Part shown: positions 36,890 through 44,964 of the stretch, piece by piece
How positions within the stretch are numbered: the first letter of the stretch is position 1
Layout of the letters: each line of letters opens with the position of its first letter
Assembly (NCBI RefSeq): GCF_000835165.1
Contig: NZ_CP007790.1
Location: 124,001-188,000 of the forward strand
Length of the DNA stretch: 64,000 nucleotides
Direction of reading: 5' to 3'
Source of the DNA: Corynebacterium marinum DSM 44953
GTDB taxonomy: Bacteria > Actinomycetota > Actinomycetes > Mycobacteriales > Mycobacteriaceae
Position numbers and translations under genes: made by a program
Notes under the pieces: model-generated
Database searches by the model: none
What the model was told of the DNA's origin: nothing
What the model saw: only the letters and a program-made list of their open reading frames with translations

Positions 36890-38890
36890 TCAGGCCGGGT
36901 TCTTTACCCGGGTTGCCACCACGAAGGGGCCGATCTGGGAGGTATTCCACATATCCGACCGGAACACCTCCGGGTTGAAGTCGATGATGCGGTAGCGGAC
37001 GTTCGGGTTGTTCGGGTAGATGTCTTCGGCGAGGTGGGACTTCCACCCCGATTTCTGGTCCTCGTCTGCGATTGCGTCCACTTCGCCGCGGAGGAGGAAC
37101 ACGTCCGGGCCGCGCCACGGGGTGCCCGTCAGCGCGTCGTCGAAGTCCTCCGGGTCGGACAGGTCGTCCCAGGACCCGGTGGCCCAGTCGTCGATGGTGT
37201 CGTTGCGCGCCGTGAACTCGCCCAGGGGGTTGGCGTAGTGGCTGGTGAACGCCTGAAACCCGAAGTAGGGGTGGAAGGCGAGGAAGTTGAGTTCGTCGGT
37301 GTACACGACGGTGTCCGAGGGCTCGTGGCCGTGGGAGCGGATCTCAGCGTCGATCTCCCCGTAGTACCGGCTGACGTCGGCGGTGAAGCGGTCGGCGCGT
37401 TCGCCGTACCCGTCGGTGTCGGAGTACGCGTGGTCGATGGCGCGCTGGTTCTCCACCGGGATCTGCTGGGCGTAGAGCAGGCCGCCGCCGCTGAGGATGA
37501 TGACCATGAGCACCGTGACGTAGCGGCGGCTGCGTGCGTTGAGGCGGTCGGGATACAGAGACTCCACCCCGATCAGGCGCAGTTCCGCGAGCGCGAGCAC
37601 ACCGGCGGTGGCCAACTGGAGGACGATGAGGACCTCGATGCGGAAGCCCAGCAGCGTCGTCCCGGCCAGCGTGAACACCATGGACGCGACCGCCCACAGG
37701 TAGAACCCCGCCAGTGCCAGACCCATGCTGCGGGCGTCCAGGTCGGTGGCGCGGACCACCAGCCAGATCAGTCCGGCCAGACACAGCAGCCCCACCACCG
37801 ACAGCGAGAGGAACGGCACAGGGATCTGCGTGCCTTCCACGGGCAGGAAGTTCGGTGCGGTGCTGCCCTCCGTCGGGTGCCCCGTGACGGTCAACCACAG
37901 GTACGGCCCCCAGGTGGTCAACGCGATGAGGATCGATCCGGTGCCGATGACCACCAGATGGAGCAGCGGACGCCAGGTCCGGTAGATGAGGCCCGCGAAG
38001 AGGGCTGCGACAGCGACCACGGACAGCGCCACCACACCCGTGTACAGGGTGTAGAACGTGGCGGAAATGCCCAGGTACAGCACCATCGCCGCGGTGGCGT
38101 ACCAGGAGCCCAGCAGCGCCCGCCCGACGACGACAGTGGCCGCGGGGACACCCATCGCGACGATCGCGCCGTAGGGCTCCTCCGGGGCCATCACCAGCGT
38201 GACGCACAACGTGACCAGTGCGATTCCCACCGCGACGGGCAGGGAACCGGTCAGACGCTGCCACACCGGGACGAGCATGCAGCCGACCACCGCGAAGGAG
38301 ATCAGCGCCCACGGTTGGTAGACCTCCCACCCCGGGATACCGAGGAGATCGGCGAGCCGTCCGCCGCCCCAGAACCACCCCAGCGGGTAGTAGCTGGGCA
38401 GGTCGATGTAGTTCATGTCCTGGTTCGCCCACGTGGTGGCCATCCTGGTGAGGAACTGCGTGCGGAACTGCTGGTCGACCTGCATGCCGTCCAGGTAGAG
38501 GCGTGTCGCTGACAGCGGGATCGCAGTGGTGGAGATGACCAGTGCCGCGGGGGAGAGATAGGAGACGAGGTAGGTGAGGATCACCCGCCACCGGGGCCGA
38601 CTGATCCCGGCGCTGCCGCCCGCTTCCCGACGCCGCGCCAGCTTCTGCTCGTCGAGCAACCACGCGACGGTGAGGGCGCCTACCGCCGCGAGCGTGACGA
38701 CAGTCGCGGCGGTCGACAGCGCGTACGTCATGTTCGACGTGTTGAACGCCGGCCAGCTGGTCATCCGGAGGACCAGCCAGACGGCGAGGGTGACCACCGC
38801 TCCCGCAGCCCCGGCGGCGGCGACGCCCACCAGGGTCCCGCGCCGGCTCAACTGGTCAGTGGTGTAGTCCTCGGTGGTGGTCGTTGGCAT
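36890..38890 (-). CDS. aftA: Galactan 5-O-arabinofuranosyltransferase AftA
   Basis: Membrane enzyme of 666 residues that adds the first arabinofuranose to the galactan chain, priming it for Emb. About eleven helices are followed by a soluble C-terminal domain. The loop WANQDMNYIDLPSYYPLGWF and APEEPYGAIVAMG are conserved in AftA. ATG 38890 starts 2 nt after the dprE2 stop, and the longer upstream frame runs through dprE2 with no AftA features. Its position between dprE2 and emb is the standard order. Confidence 0.95.
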   Translation of the reverse strand: MPTTTTEDYTTDQLSRRGTLVGVAAAGAAGAVVTLAVWLVLRMTSWPAFNTSNMTYALSTAATVVTLAAVGALTVAWLLDEQKLARRREAGGSAGISRPRWRVILTYLVSYLSPAALVISTTAIPLSATRLYLDGMQVDQQFRTQFLTRMATTWANQDMNYIDLPSYYPLGWFWGGGRLADLLGIPGWEVYQPWALISFAVVGCMLVPVWQRLTGSLPVAVGIALVTLCVTLVMAPEEPYGAIVAMGVPAATVVVGRALLGSWYATAAMVLYLGISATFYTLYTGVVALSVVAVAALFAGLIYRTWRPLLHLVVIGTGSILIALTTWGPYLWLTVTGHPTEGSTAPNFLPVEGTQIPVPFLSLSVVGLLCLAGLIWLVVRATDLDARSMGLALAGFYLWAVASMVFTLAGTTLLGFRIEVLIVLQLATAGVLALAELRLIGVESLYPDRLNARSRRYVTVLMVIILSGGGLLYAQQIPVENQRAIDHAYSDTDGYGERADRFTADVSRYYGEIDAEIRSHGHEPSDTVVYTDELNFLAFHPYFGFQAFTSHYANPLGEFTARNDTIDDWATGSWDDLSDPEDFDDALTGTPWRGPDVFLLRGEVDAIADEDQKSGWKSHLAEDIYPNNPNVRYRIIDFNPEVFRSDMWNTSQIGPFVVATRVKNPA

Positions 38891-38892
38891 GC

Positions 38893-39654
38893 CTAAAAGG
38901 GTAGCCTGCGGAAGATCTTTCGCGGGATCACGTTGAACACTGCGGCGACGGCCTCGAACGCCGGGTGGACGAAGATGATGTCCCTGCCCTTCATGACGCC
39001 GTCGACGGTGGCCTCTGCGACCTCGGTGACGTCGACGGTCAGCGGGGCCTCCTTGCCGCCGGAGGACATCCGGGTGCGGACCTGTCCCGGGCGGACCACG
39101 AGCACGTTCGCGCCGGTGCCGCGAAGCGCCTCGCCGAGCTGGGTGTAGAAGCCGTCGAGGCCCGCCTTGGAGGCGCCGTAGACGAAGTTGGAGCGGCGCA
39201 CGCGCACCCCGGCGACGGAGGACAGGGCGACGATCGTGCCGTGGCCCTGTTCCTTGAAACGCTGTCCCAGCAGCACGCCCACCGACACGGGGCCGGTGTA
39301 GTTGGTCTGGGCGGAGGCGACGGCGGCGGTCTGGTCCTGCCACAGCGCCTCCTGGTCGCCCAGGGTGCCGAACGCCACAATGGCGACGTCGACGTCCCCG
39401 TGGGAGAAGGCGGCGTCGATGACTGCCGGGTGGGATTCGAAGTCGGTGGCGTCGAAGTCGACGACGTCGACCTCGGAGGCGCCGGCGTCGATGATCTGGT
39501 CCGTGGCTGCGGTGATCCGCGGGGAATCCTTGCGTGCCGCCAGCGTGACGCGGGCGGGGCCGCGCTTGAGGAACTCGGCGACGATGCCGAGGCCGATCTC
39601 GGAGGTGCCGCCGAGCAGCAGAATGTTCTGGGCCTGGCCCACTGCGTTGAGCAT
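38893..39654 (-). CDS. dprE2: Decaprenylphosphoryl-2-keto-ribose reductase DprE2
   Basis: SDR of 253 residues that reduces the keto sugar made by DprE1 to decaprenyl-phosphoryl-arabinose, the sole arabinose donor of the wall. It has the variant cofactor motif LLGGTSEIGLGI, VVDFDATD, ALSSVAGVRVRRSNFVYGAS with the YxxxK, and VVRPGQVRTRMS. Its C-terminal NVIPRKIFRRLPF is typical. It lies 19 nt after dprE1 and 2 nt before aftA, with translation probably coupled. Confidence 0.96.
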   Translation of the reverse strand: MLNAVGQAQNILLLGGTSEIGLGIVAEFLKRGPARVTLAARKDSPRITAATDQIIDAGASEVDVVDFDATDFESHPAVIDAAFSHGDVDVAIVAFGTLGDQEALWQDQTAAVASAQTNYTGPVSVGVLLGQRFKEQGHGTIVALSSVAGVRVRRSNFVYGASKAGLDGFYTQLGEALRGTGANVLVVRPGQVRTRMSSGGKEAPLTVDVTEVAEATVDGVMKGRDIIFVHPAFEAVAAVFNVIPRKIFRRLPF

Positions 39655-39673
39655 TGTTTCTGTGACTCCTGTG

Positions 39674-41089
39674 CTAGTTCAGTTCGAGGCGGCGGGACAT
39701 GTCGGAGGCGAAGACGCCGGTGGGGTCGATCTCGTTGCGGGTCTTCAACCAGCCCGCCATTCCCGGGTACATCTTGTGGAAGTTCTCGGCGGAGGTGCGC
39801 GACTCCTTGGCCAGGTACAGGCGGCCGCCGAACTCCATGACGCGGCGGTCCAGGTCGTCGAGGAACGCGCCCAGCCCCTTCTTGATGGGGAAGTCGACGC
39901 AGACGTTCCAGCCCGGCATGGGGTAGGACAGCGGGGCGCGGTTGCCCTCGCCGAAGAGCTTGAACACGTTCAGCGCGGAGTAGTGCCCCGAGCCCTGGAT
40001 GTCGCGGATGATCTCCTTGAACGGCTCGGTGGCCTCGCGCGGGACCACGAACTGGTACTGCAGGAAACCACGGGAACCGTAGCCGCGGTTCCACTCGCCG
40101 ATGAGGTCCAGCGGCTGGTAGAACTGCGTGAGGTTCTGCACCTGGTTCTGATACTCGCCGGACTTCAGCCACCACAGCTCGCCGATGGCCATCATGGACA
40201 GCTTGTTCATGGTGAAGGAGGGGAAGATGTCCGGCACGGTCACCAGCTGCGGCGCGTTGAACTTCAACGGATCCTTCGCCAGCTTCGGCGACAGCTCCTT
40301 GAGCTGGTCCAGCGTGGCCAGGGAACCACGGGAGATGGCCGCGCGGCCGAGCTTGGGTTCCGGGGAGATCGCGTCGAACCAGGCGGAGGAGTAGGTGTAG
40401 TTCTTCTCCGAACCGTCCGCGTGGAACTCGATGGTCTCCTCGAGGTTCTGCGTCAGGTCGCCGTCCGCGATGAAGTACGCGGTCTCCGTCTTGGTCATGC
40501 GGATGCGGGCGCGCAGGATGATGCCGGTCAGGCCCATGCCGCCCACGGTCGCCCAGAACAGGGTGCCGGCCGGGTCGTCGGCCGAGCCTTCCGGTTCGAG
40601 GTGGAGCACACGGCCGTCGGCGACCAGTAGTTCCATGGAAGTCACGTGGTCACCGAAGGAGCCGGCGGAGTGGTGGTTCTTGCCGTGGATGTCCGGGCCG
40701 ATCGCGCCGCCGATGGTCACCTGGCGGGTGCCCGGCAGCACCGGGACCCACAGGCCGTAGGGCAGCGCGGCTTTCATCAGCTGGTCGAGGGTCACGCCGC
40801 CGTCCACGTCCACGATCGCCGAATCCGGGTCGATGGAGTGGATCTTGTTCAGCGGCTGCATATCGACGACGAGCCCGCCGGCGTTCTGCGCCGGGTCGCC
40901 GTAGGAGCGTCCCATGCCGCGGGCGATGACGCCGCGACGCAGGTGGATGGGCTTGTCCGCGTTGTCGTCGGCGACCTGCGTCACGGCCGCGATGATCTTC
41001 TCGACATCCGGCGTCGCCAGGACGTGCGCCGTCGACGGGGCGGTGCGGCCCCATCCGGTGAGGGACTGGGTGGTGGTCTGAAGTTCCAT
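39674..41089 (-). CDS. dprE1: Decaprenylphosphoryl-beta-D-ribose oxidase DprE1
   Basis: FAD-dependent oxidase subunit of 471 residues that starts the epimerisation of decaprenyl-phosphoryl-ribose. The FAD domain shows [36 protein letters not shown] and [12 protein letters not shown]. The conserved Cys in [11 protein letters not shown] is the residue attacked by benzothiazinones in mycobacteria, so the enzyme should be BTZ sensitive (inferred). ATG 41089 is chosen from the family N-terminus, and the upstream extension is not conserved. It is the first gene of the dprE1-dprE2-aftA-emb run. Confidence 0.96.
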   Translation of the reverse strand: MELQTTTQSLTGWGRTAPSTAHVLATPDVEKIIAAVTQVADDNADKPIHLRRGVIARGMGRSYGDPAQNAGGLVVDMQPLNKIHSIDPDSAIVDVDGGVTLDQLMKAALPYGLWVPVLPGTRQVTIGGAIGPDIHGKNHHSAGSFGDHVTSMELLVADGRVLHLEPEGSADDPAGTLFWATVGGMGLTGIILRARIRMTKTETAYFIADGDLTQNLEETIEFHADGSEKNYTYSSAWFDAISPEPKLGRAAISRGSLATLDQLKELSPKLAKDPLKFNAPQLVTVPDIFPSFTMNKLSMMAIGELWWLKSGEYQNQVQNLTQFYQPLDLIGEWNRGYGSRGFLQYQFVVPREATEPFKEIIRDIQGSGHYSALNVFKLFGEGNRAPLSYPMPGWNVCVDFPIKKGLGAFLDDLDRRVMEFGGRLYLAKESRTSAENFHKMYPGMAGWLKTRNEIDPTGVFASDMSRRLELN

Positions 41090-41721
41090 CTTTCGAATTC
41101 TTCTTTCGACAGAAATGATGAGCGGAACCCAGCGTACTGGTGGTCCCCGACATGGGCGTTCCCCATCCGGGGGTTTCGCGGTGGATGGGGCGTCTTTCAC
41201 AGGTGAGAAGCAGACGCCGTTGAGCGAAAAGGGGTGGTCGGTGTGGAGGAACGCTAATCCCGACAGAACCCCTCCGGACCAGAACCGCATGGGAACAATC
41301 CCTGATGGGGTACCAGAATGTCTCGTGGGTAGAGACCTTTTGCGGAAGAATCTCCACGTTTCTTTGGACGGTGTGTAACAACGGACGGTTGATTTTCGAT
41401 TGATTCTCGCCTATTCTTTACCTGTATGTAGTTTAAAATTCAATATGCGCGCGCCGGGGGACTGCAGTGGTTGGTCGTGTAGTGCATGCTTCAACCCCAG
41501 ATTGGGGTGCTCGTCGCGGGGGGGTTTCTGTCGAACCCGTTTGTCGAGGGGGGCAAATAGTTGCAGGTCAAGCGGGCGGAGGCTCTATTCTTTTTCTGGT
41601 TGAGTAAATTTTCTTTTATGTGTCGCCCGCCTCCTGTTGCTGGCTCGATCGGGATTTGCAATGATGGTTGCAGGAACAAGCCAAACGGTTTGTTCGACAA
41701 CACCGACCGAAAGGCATTAAC
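41090..41721. other. Long AT-richer intergenic region upstream of the micro-ORFs
   Basis: 632 bp without a convincing conventional gene. The left end should carry the dprE1 promoter (minus strand). From about 41320 the base composition becomes clearly richer in A and T than the surroundings. It contains a good sigma-A-like promoter pointing right (41389-41417) and a second CTATTCTTT block near 41584. Open frames here are short and have unnatural composition. The distance from the promoter to the first micro-ORF implies a leader of about 300 nt. Confidence 0.5.
41389..41417 (+). promoter_or_regulatory. Strong sigma-A-type promoter for the micro-ORF region
   Basis: TTGATT (41389-41394) and TATTCT (41412-41417) are separated by exactly 17 bp, a near-ideal housekeeping promoter and unusually complete for this genome, where most genes show only a -10. 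Transcription would run right, towards the micro-ORFs at 41722 and 42060. Confidence 0.6.
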
Positions 41722-41820
41722 ATGCTGAACGACCTCTTCAACTTCATCCAGCTGTCCTTCTACTTCCTCACCGAGCTCGTGCAGGACGGCTTCGGCGGCC
41801 TGTCCTCCGTCTTCTTCTAA
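41722..41820 (+). CDS. 32-aa amphipathic peptide, candidate PorA/PorH-type micro-porin
   Basis: A 32-codon ORF (MLNDLFNFIQLSFYFLTELV, then GFGGLSSVFF) with GAAAGG 8 nt upstream. The peptide is strongly hydrophobic with acidic residues spaced along one face, has no signal sequence and no Cys, and would form a single amphipathic helix. Corynebacteria are known to carry very short porins of this kind (PorA about 40-45 residues, PorH 57) in the mycolate outer membrane, made without signal peptides. An intrinsic terminator follows 30 nt later. Size, composition and placement support a porin-like role, but homology is not shown. Confidence 0.6.
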   Translation: MLNDLFNFIQLSFYFLTELVQDGFGGLSSVFF

Positions 41821-41850
41821 GCAAGACGATGGCCTGGTGAGGCCAAACTG

Positions 41851-41881
41851 AAACCTCGGACTTCGGTCCGGGGTTTTTCTT
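41851..41881 (+). terminator. Intrinsic terminator after the first micro-ORF
   Basis: AAACCTCGGAC (41851-41861), loop TTCG, then GTCCGGGGTTT (41866-41876) and a T-rich run TTTTCTT. It is a strong hairpin with a UUCG tetraloop. The stem core is shared with the hairpin after the second micro-ORF. Confidence 0.85.
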
Positions 41882-42059
41882 ATTGGTGCTCGCGGTGGAT
41901 TCTAGGGCCCGTCCTTCCGGGTGAGGGCTATCGGAAACCTTCGCCCTAGTGAGGGAAGTTTCCTCTGACCTTGCCGGGGTCACGATCTTTTGGCACGGTG
42001 GGGTACTGGAACCCGTCGCATAGTGGGTTCCCTGAGCTCCCCTACGAAAGGATCTGCAC

Positions 42060-42185
42060 ATGACCTCCAGCATCATCGATTCCCTGTCCAACCTCGTCTC
42101 GGGTGTATTCGACGTCGCTGCCGGCTCCGCCACGGGCCTGTGGGCTGAGCTGACTGCCTTCGTCGAGGGCCTGCTCTCCTCCTAA
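42060..42185 (+). CDS. 41-aa amphipathic peptide, candidate PorA/PorH-type micro-porin
   Basis: A 41-codon ORF: MTSSIIDSLSNLVSGVFDVA, AGSATGLWAELTAF, VEGLLSS. AAGGAT lies 7 nt upstream of the ATG, a good ribosome site. The peptide is acidic, Cys-free and lacks a signal peptide. Hydrophobic residues fall on one helical face, with Ser, Asp and Glu on the other. The serines, including two at the C-terminus, are possible O-mycoloylation sites as found in corynebacterial porins (inferred). It is a close match in size to the 40-residue C. jeikeium PorA. A CAACCCCGGAC hairpin follows 43 nt after the stop. Confidence 0.62.
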   Translation: MTSSIIDSLSNLVSGVFDVAAGSATGLWAELTAFVEGLLSS

Positions 42186-42227
42186 CATCTGGAGCAGACA
42201 ACCCGCCTTCTACAGGGTGGTATGCGC

Positions 42228-42253
42228 CAACCCCGGACTGCGGTCCGGGGTTG
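42228..42253 (+). terminator. Hairpin after the second micro-ORF
   Basis: CAACCCCGGAC (42228-42238), loop TGCG, GTCCGGGGTTG (42243-42253): an 11-bp perfect stem. The following T content is weak. It also lies between the convergent micro-ORF and the 86-residue gene, so it may serve both directions. Confidence 0.7.
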
Positions 42254-42273
42254 AGTTGATTCAGGGCCAGGTG

Positions 42274-42534
42274 TCAGAGATCCAGGATCTCCCGGATCCC
42301 CGCCGGAAGTTCGTCCTGGTTGGTGATGACTTTTCCGCCGGAGGCGGAGTACTGGCGTAGCAGGCGGTAGACCTCGGTGCGTTCACGGCTGTCGAGGAGG
42401 GGCAGCTCCTGGGCGAGCAGACGGGTCATGAAGTCATTGAGCGGGAGGTTCGTCTGCTCCGCGGCGACGAATCTCCCCTCGCGCAGGTCCTTCTCTTCGT
42501 CATAGCCGTCCCTGGTCTTCTTCTTTCCGAACAT
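42274..42534 (-). CDS. Uncharacterised small protein (86 aa)
   Basis: Not recognised. The protein begins MFGKKKTRDGYDEEKDLREG and is highly charged at the N-terminus, followed by a helical segment (LPLNDFMTRLLAQELPLL) and RTEVYRLLRQYSASGG. There is no signal peptide or membrane segment. TACGCT lies 6 nt before ATG 42534 and a GAGGA sequence overlaps it, so either a leaderless or a led start is possible. It is divergent from the membrane-protein gene at 42590. Confidence 0.65.
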   Translation of the reverse strand: MFGKKKTRDGYDEEKDLREGRFVAAEQTNLPLNDFMTRLLAQELPLLDSRERTEVYRLLRQYSASGGKVITNQDELPAGIREILDL

Positions 42535-42589
42535 GTCCTCAGCGTAGACACCCCGGGTCATGTCGGAGCAACGGGATAGGGTTGGGACC

Positions 42590-43093
42590 ATGACCGACTA
42601 CTACAGTCTCGATGACACCCTGGCGGGCAGAATCGCGCAGGCGGGGATGGTGGGAACCGCCGTCGCGCTGCCCGACTACTTCTCCTCCCGGCCGCTGCGG
42701 GCGCTGGTCACGGCGGCCATCGGCCTCGGCGGCGCGGGGTTGGTGGCCGTGCTCAACTCCTTCGACGATGACCTGGGCAATGATCCGGCGGTGATGGCTG
42801 AACAGCTGCGCACCTCCATCGGTGGAATAGGTTCCGTCCCCGGCCCGGACTCGGACACTCCTCCCGGGGATTTCTCCACGGCCTCGCCGGCGCAGACCTG
42901 GACGGTCATCATCGGCGCGCTCGTGGTCATCGTGGCCCTCGTGCTTGTCGACGCCGCACTCCAACGTCGCCTCGTCGCCTGGCTGAGACGCCGGGGCGTG
43001 TCTCGTCCCAACACCTGGCTGGGTGGTGTGGCCTCGGCCGCGGTGTTCGCCGTGGCCGAGATCGCCCACCAGCGGAGGGGCGGACGCGCATGA
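42590..43093 (+). CDS. Uncharacterised membrane protein (167 aa)
   Basis: Not recognised. Three hydrophobic segments are visible at about residues 37-57, 103-123 and 143-158. A polar, Pro/Asp-rich stretch lies between the first two and would face outside or form a loop. A basic sequence RRLVAWLRRRG lies before the last helix. TAGGGT is 7 nt before the ATG (leaderless). The stop overlaps the next start as ATGA, so the two genes are co-translated. Its location beside the cell-envelope genes suggests an envelope role but does not prove one. Confidence 0.7.
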   Translation: MTDYYSLDDTLAGRIAQAGMVGTAVALPDYFSSRPLRALVTAAIGLGGAGLVAVLNSFDDDLGNDPAVMAEQLRTSIGGIGSVPGPDSDTPPGDFSTASPAQTWTVIIGALVVIVALVLVDAALQRRLVAWLRRRGVSRPNTWLGGVASAAVFAVAEIAHQRRGGRA

Positions 43094-43590
43094 GTGAGCC
43101 CCGGGTGATCGCGGTCGTCGACAAGCAGGGTGAGATGACCGTCGTATGGCACGTGCACACCTCCGCAGACGCACCCGCAGCGGCCGGACTGCTGTCCGGT
43201 GCGTGGTTGCTGGGCCCCGGGGAGGTTGACCCCGACCGGCTCGCAGACCTCACCGCCGAGGCACATGTCCTGCCCACGGACGGGGACGGGTTGCGGGTGA
43301 TCCTGGAGGGCGTCGAGAAGCGTCTCGCCGGTTACCAGGCAGCGGCGAAGGACGCCGTCGAGGCGAACCCGCAGCTCAAGCCCGTGCGTTTCGACGCCCC
43401 CGAGGCTCCCGACCTCGAGCAGCTCGCCGCAGCATACCGCGGTGAACCGGCAGGTCAGCGTGCCTGGGCGCATGCGACGGCCGCGGCGGAGCTGGTGGCG
43501 GCGTGGCACACCATCGAGAGTCAACGGCGCTCGCGGAAATACCTGCAGGAGAAGTTCGGCCCGGATACGTTGCCGCTGCCACTGGGGTGA
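43090..43590 (+). CDS. Uncharacterised soluble protein (166 aa)
   Basis: Not recognised. The start MSEPRVIAVVDKQGEMTVVW suggests a beta-rich N-terminal domain. The C-terminal half is helical (EKRLAGYQAAAKDAVEANPQ, then AWAHATAAAELVAAWHTIES), ending in a basic QRRSRKYLQEKFG. There is no signal peptide. Translation is coupled to the upstream membrane protein through ATGA, so the products may interact. Confidence 0.68.
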   Translation: MSEPRVIAVVDKQGEMTVVWHVHTSADAPAAAGLLSGAWLLGPGEVDPDRLADLTAEAHVLPTDGDGLRVILEGVEKRLAGYQAAAKDAVEANPQLKPVRFDAPEAPDLEQLAAAYRGEPAGQRAWAHATAAAELVAAWHTIESQRRSRKYLQEKFGPDTLPLPLG

Positions 43591-43613
43591 GGAAAATCGC
43601 TACCCTGGGTGGC

Positions 43614-44516
43614 ATGCCAACCGAGGGAGCGCGCAGAGCAGGCCGGGTCGTCGACCTGACGGCCGCGCGCGCCCGCCGGCAGCGGCAGCTGCGCACCGTG
43701 ATCATCCGGTCGGCGAACGTGCGTGCCGACGCCGAGGTGCACCGCCACATCGGCGTCAACGACGCCCTCCACCTCGCCGACCTCCACGACGTCCTGGTGA
43801 CCTCCTTCGGTTTCCAGGAGGAACGCGGCGCCACCCCCTGGCATTTCTCCGCCCTCGACGACCGTGAGCACCGCCTCGACGCCGCCGACGAGCTCCACCT
43901 CCACCTCAGCGAGGAGGGCGACTCGATCGCCTACCACTTCGGCCTGTGGGACATCATCATCACCACGGTGGAGTCCTACCCCCGCGATTCCGGCACCCCG
44001 CGCGCTCTGTGCGTCGGCGGATCAGGCGCCTTTGGCGAGGCCGACTTCGACCTCGCGGCCATCAACGCCGAACTGACCGGCACCTCCACCATCCGCGAGG
44101 TACTCGCCGCCACCACGCCGGCGGTCCGCGGGATCATCGACCGTTCCGGCATCTTCGACTTCGTGCCGCTGCTCCAGGCGCTCGACCTCATGCGCGACGT
44201 CGAACTGCCGCGCGAGGTCGCCGAGGTTCTCGCGGGCCTGCCCGTGGAGACCGACCCTCCGGCCCGCGACGCCTTCTGGTCCGTGGTTCTGGGACTGGCC
44301 TGCATGAGCGACGACCTGCTCGGCGACCACGTCCTGGAAACCACCATGGCGGCGCTGGGTTGGGAGGACGACGACGGCACCCCCCTCACCAGCACCCGGG
44401 TCCGGGAGTTGTGCGGCCGCTCCCTGACCCGGCTCGCCGACGTCGGCGGATACGGCCCCGAGGCACTGTCCCCCGTCGACCGGTTGGACCTCTACCGCGG
44501 ACTCCTACGGGGATAG
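43614..44516 (+). CDS. pRiA4b ORF-3-like (IS1096 TnpR-type fold) domain protein
   Basis: 300-residue protein. The N-terminal half resembles the plasmid pRiA4b ORF-3 family: HIGVNDALHLADLHDVLVTS, FGFQEE, TPWHFSALDD and IAYHFGLWDI follow the spacing of the usual L-x-x-LH-x-x-x-Q...W-x-F...Y-x-x-GD/D-W pattern. The second half is unrecognised and helical. Although the family was first seen on a plasmid and in IS1096, no transposase or terminal repeats are present here. TACCCT is 7 nt before ATG 43614. Function is unknown. Confidence 0.6.
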   Translation: MPTEGARRAGRVVDLTAARARRQRQLRTVIIRSANVRADAEVHRHIGVNDALHLADLHDVLVTSFGFQEERGATPWHFSALDDREHRLDAADELHLHLSEEGDSIAYHFGLWDIIITTVESYPRDSGTPRALCVGGSGAFGEADFDLAAINAELTGTSTIREVLAATTPAVRGIIDRSGIFDFVPLLQALDLMRDVELPREVAEVLAGLPVETDPPARDAFWSVVLGLACMSDDLLGDHVLETTMAALGWEDDDGTPLTSTRVRELCGRSLTRLADVGGYGPEALSPVDRLDLYRGLLRG

Positions 44517-44544
44517 GCGACTTTCCGGGGTAGGGTAATGCCTC

Positions 44545-44964
44545 GTGGTAACAGAGGTACAACCCAAGGAAAAGGGCCTGCGCATTCAGGCCATCCGGTT
44601 CATCATCTCCGGCGGCGTCTCGGCGATCGTCGACCTCGGGCTGACGTTCATCCTCCAGGTGCTCCTGGGCGTCGGCCCGGTCCTGGCGCGGTCCGTCGGA
44701 TTCATTTTCGGCACCACCACCGCCTACCTGATCAACCGGCGCTGGACCTTCCAGGCAGAGCCCTCCCTGCGCCGATTCCTGCAGGTGGCGGGGCTGTACA
44801 GCATTACGTACTTCGTCAACGTCGGCCTGCACGCCGTCTTCTACCGGCTGTTCACCGACTGGGACTGGCACAACTCCGTGGCCGTGGTGGTCGCTTTCCT
44901 CATCGCGCAGGGCACCGCCACGGTGATCAACTTCATCGTCCAGCGGGCCTTCATCTTCCGCTAG
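44545..44964 (+). CDS. GtrA family membrane protein (Rv3789-like)
   Basis: Small membrane protein of 139 residues with four helices. RFIISGGVSAIVDLGLTFIL, FGTTTAYLINRRWTF and the C-terminal NFIVQRAFIFR are GtrA signatures. In mycobacteria the GtrA protein Rv3789, next to dprE1, is linked to decaprenyl-phosphoryl-arabinose handling or arabinan assembly, and the same job is likely here. The GTG start at 44545 has TAGGGT 8 nt upstream. Its TAG overlaps the convergent glfT1 stop (CTAG). Confidence 0.88.
   Translation: MVTEVQPKEKGLRIQAIRFIISGGVSAIVDLGLTFILQVLLGVGPVLARSVGFIFGTTTAYLINRRWTFQAEPSLRRFLQVAGLYSITYFVNVGLHAVFYRLFTDWDWHNSVAVVVAFLIAQGTATVINFIVQRAFIFR

Noticed and set aside
41768..42133. 121-codon minus-strand frame across the micro-ORF region
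   Set aside because: It is antisense to both micro-ORFs and reads through the terminator hairpin, and its product has no plausible features or ribosome site.
43614..44516. Mobile element because of the pRiA4b/IS1096-type domain
   Set aside because: No transposase, terminal inverted repeats or target duplication are visible, and these domains are common in ordinary chromosomal proteins.
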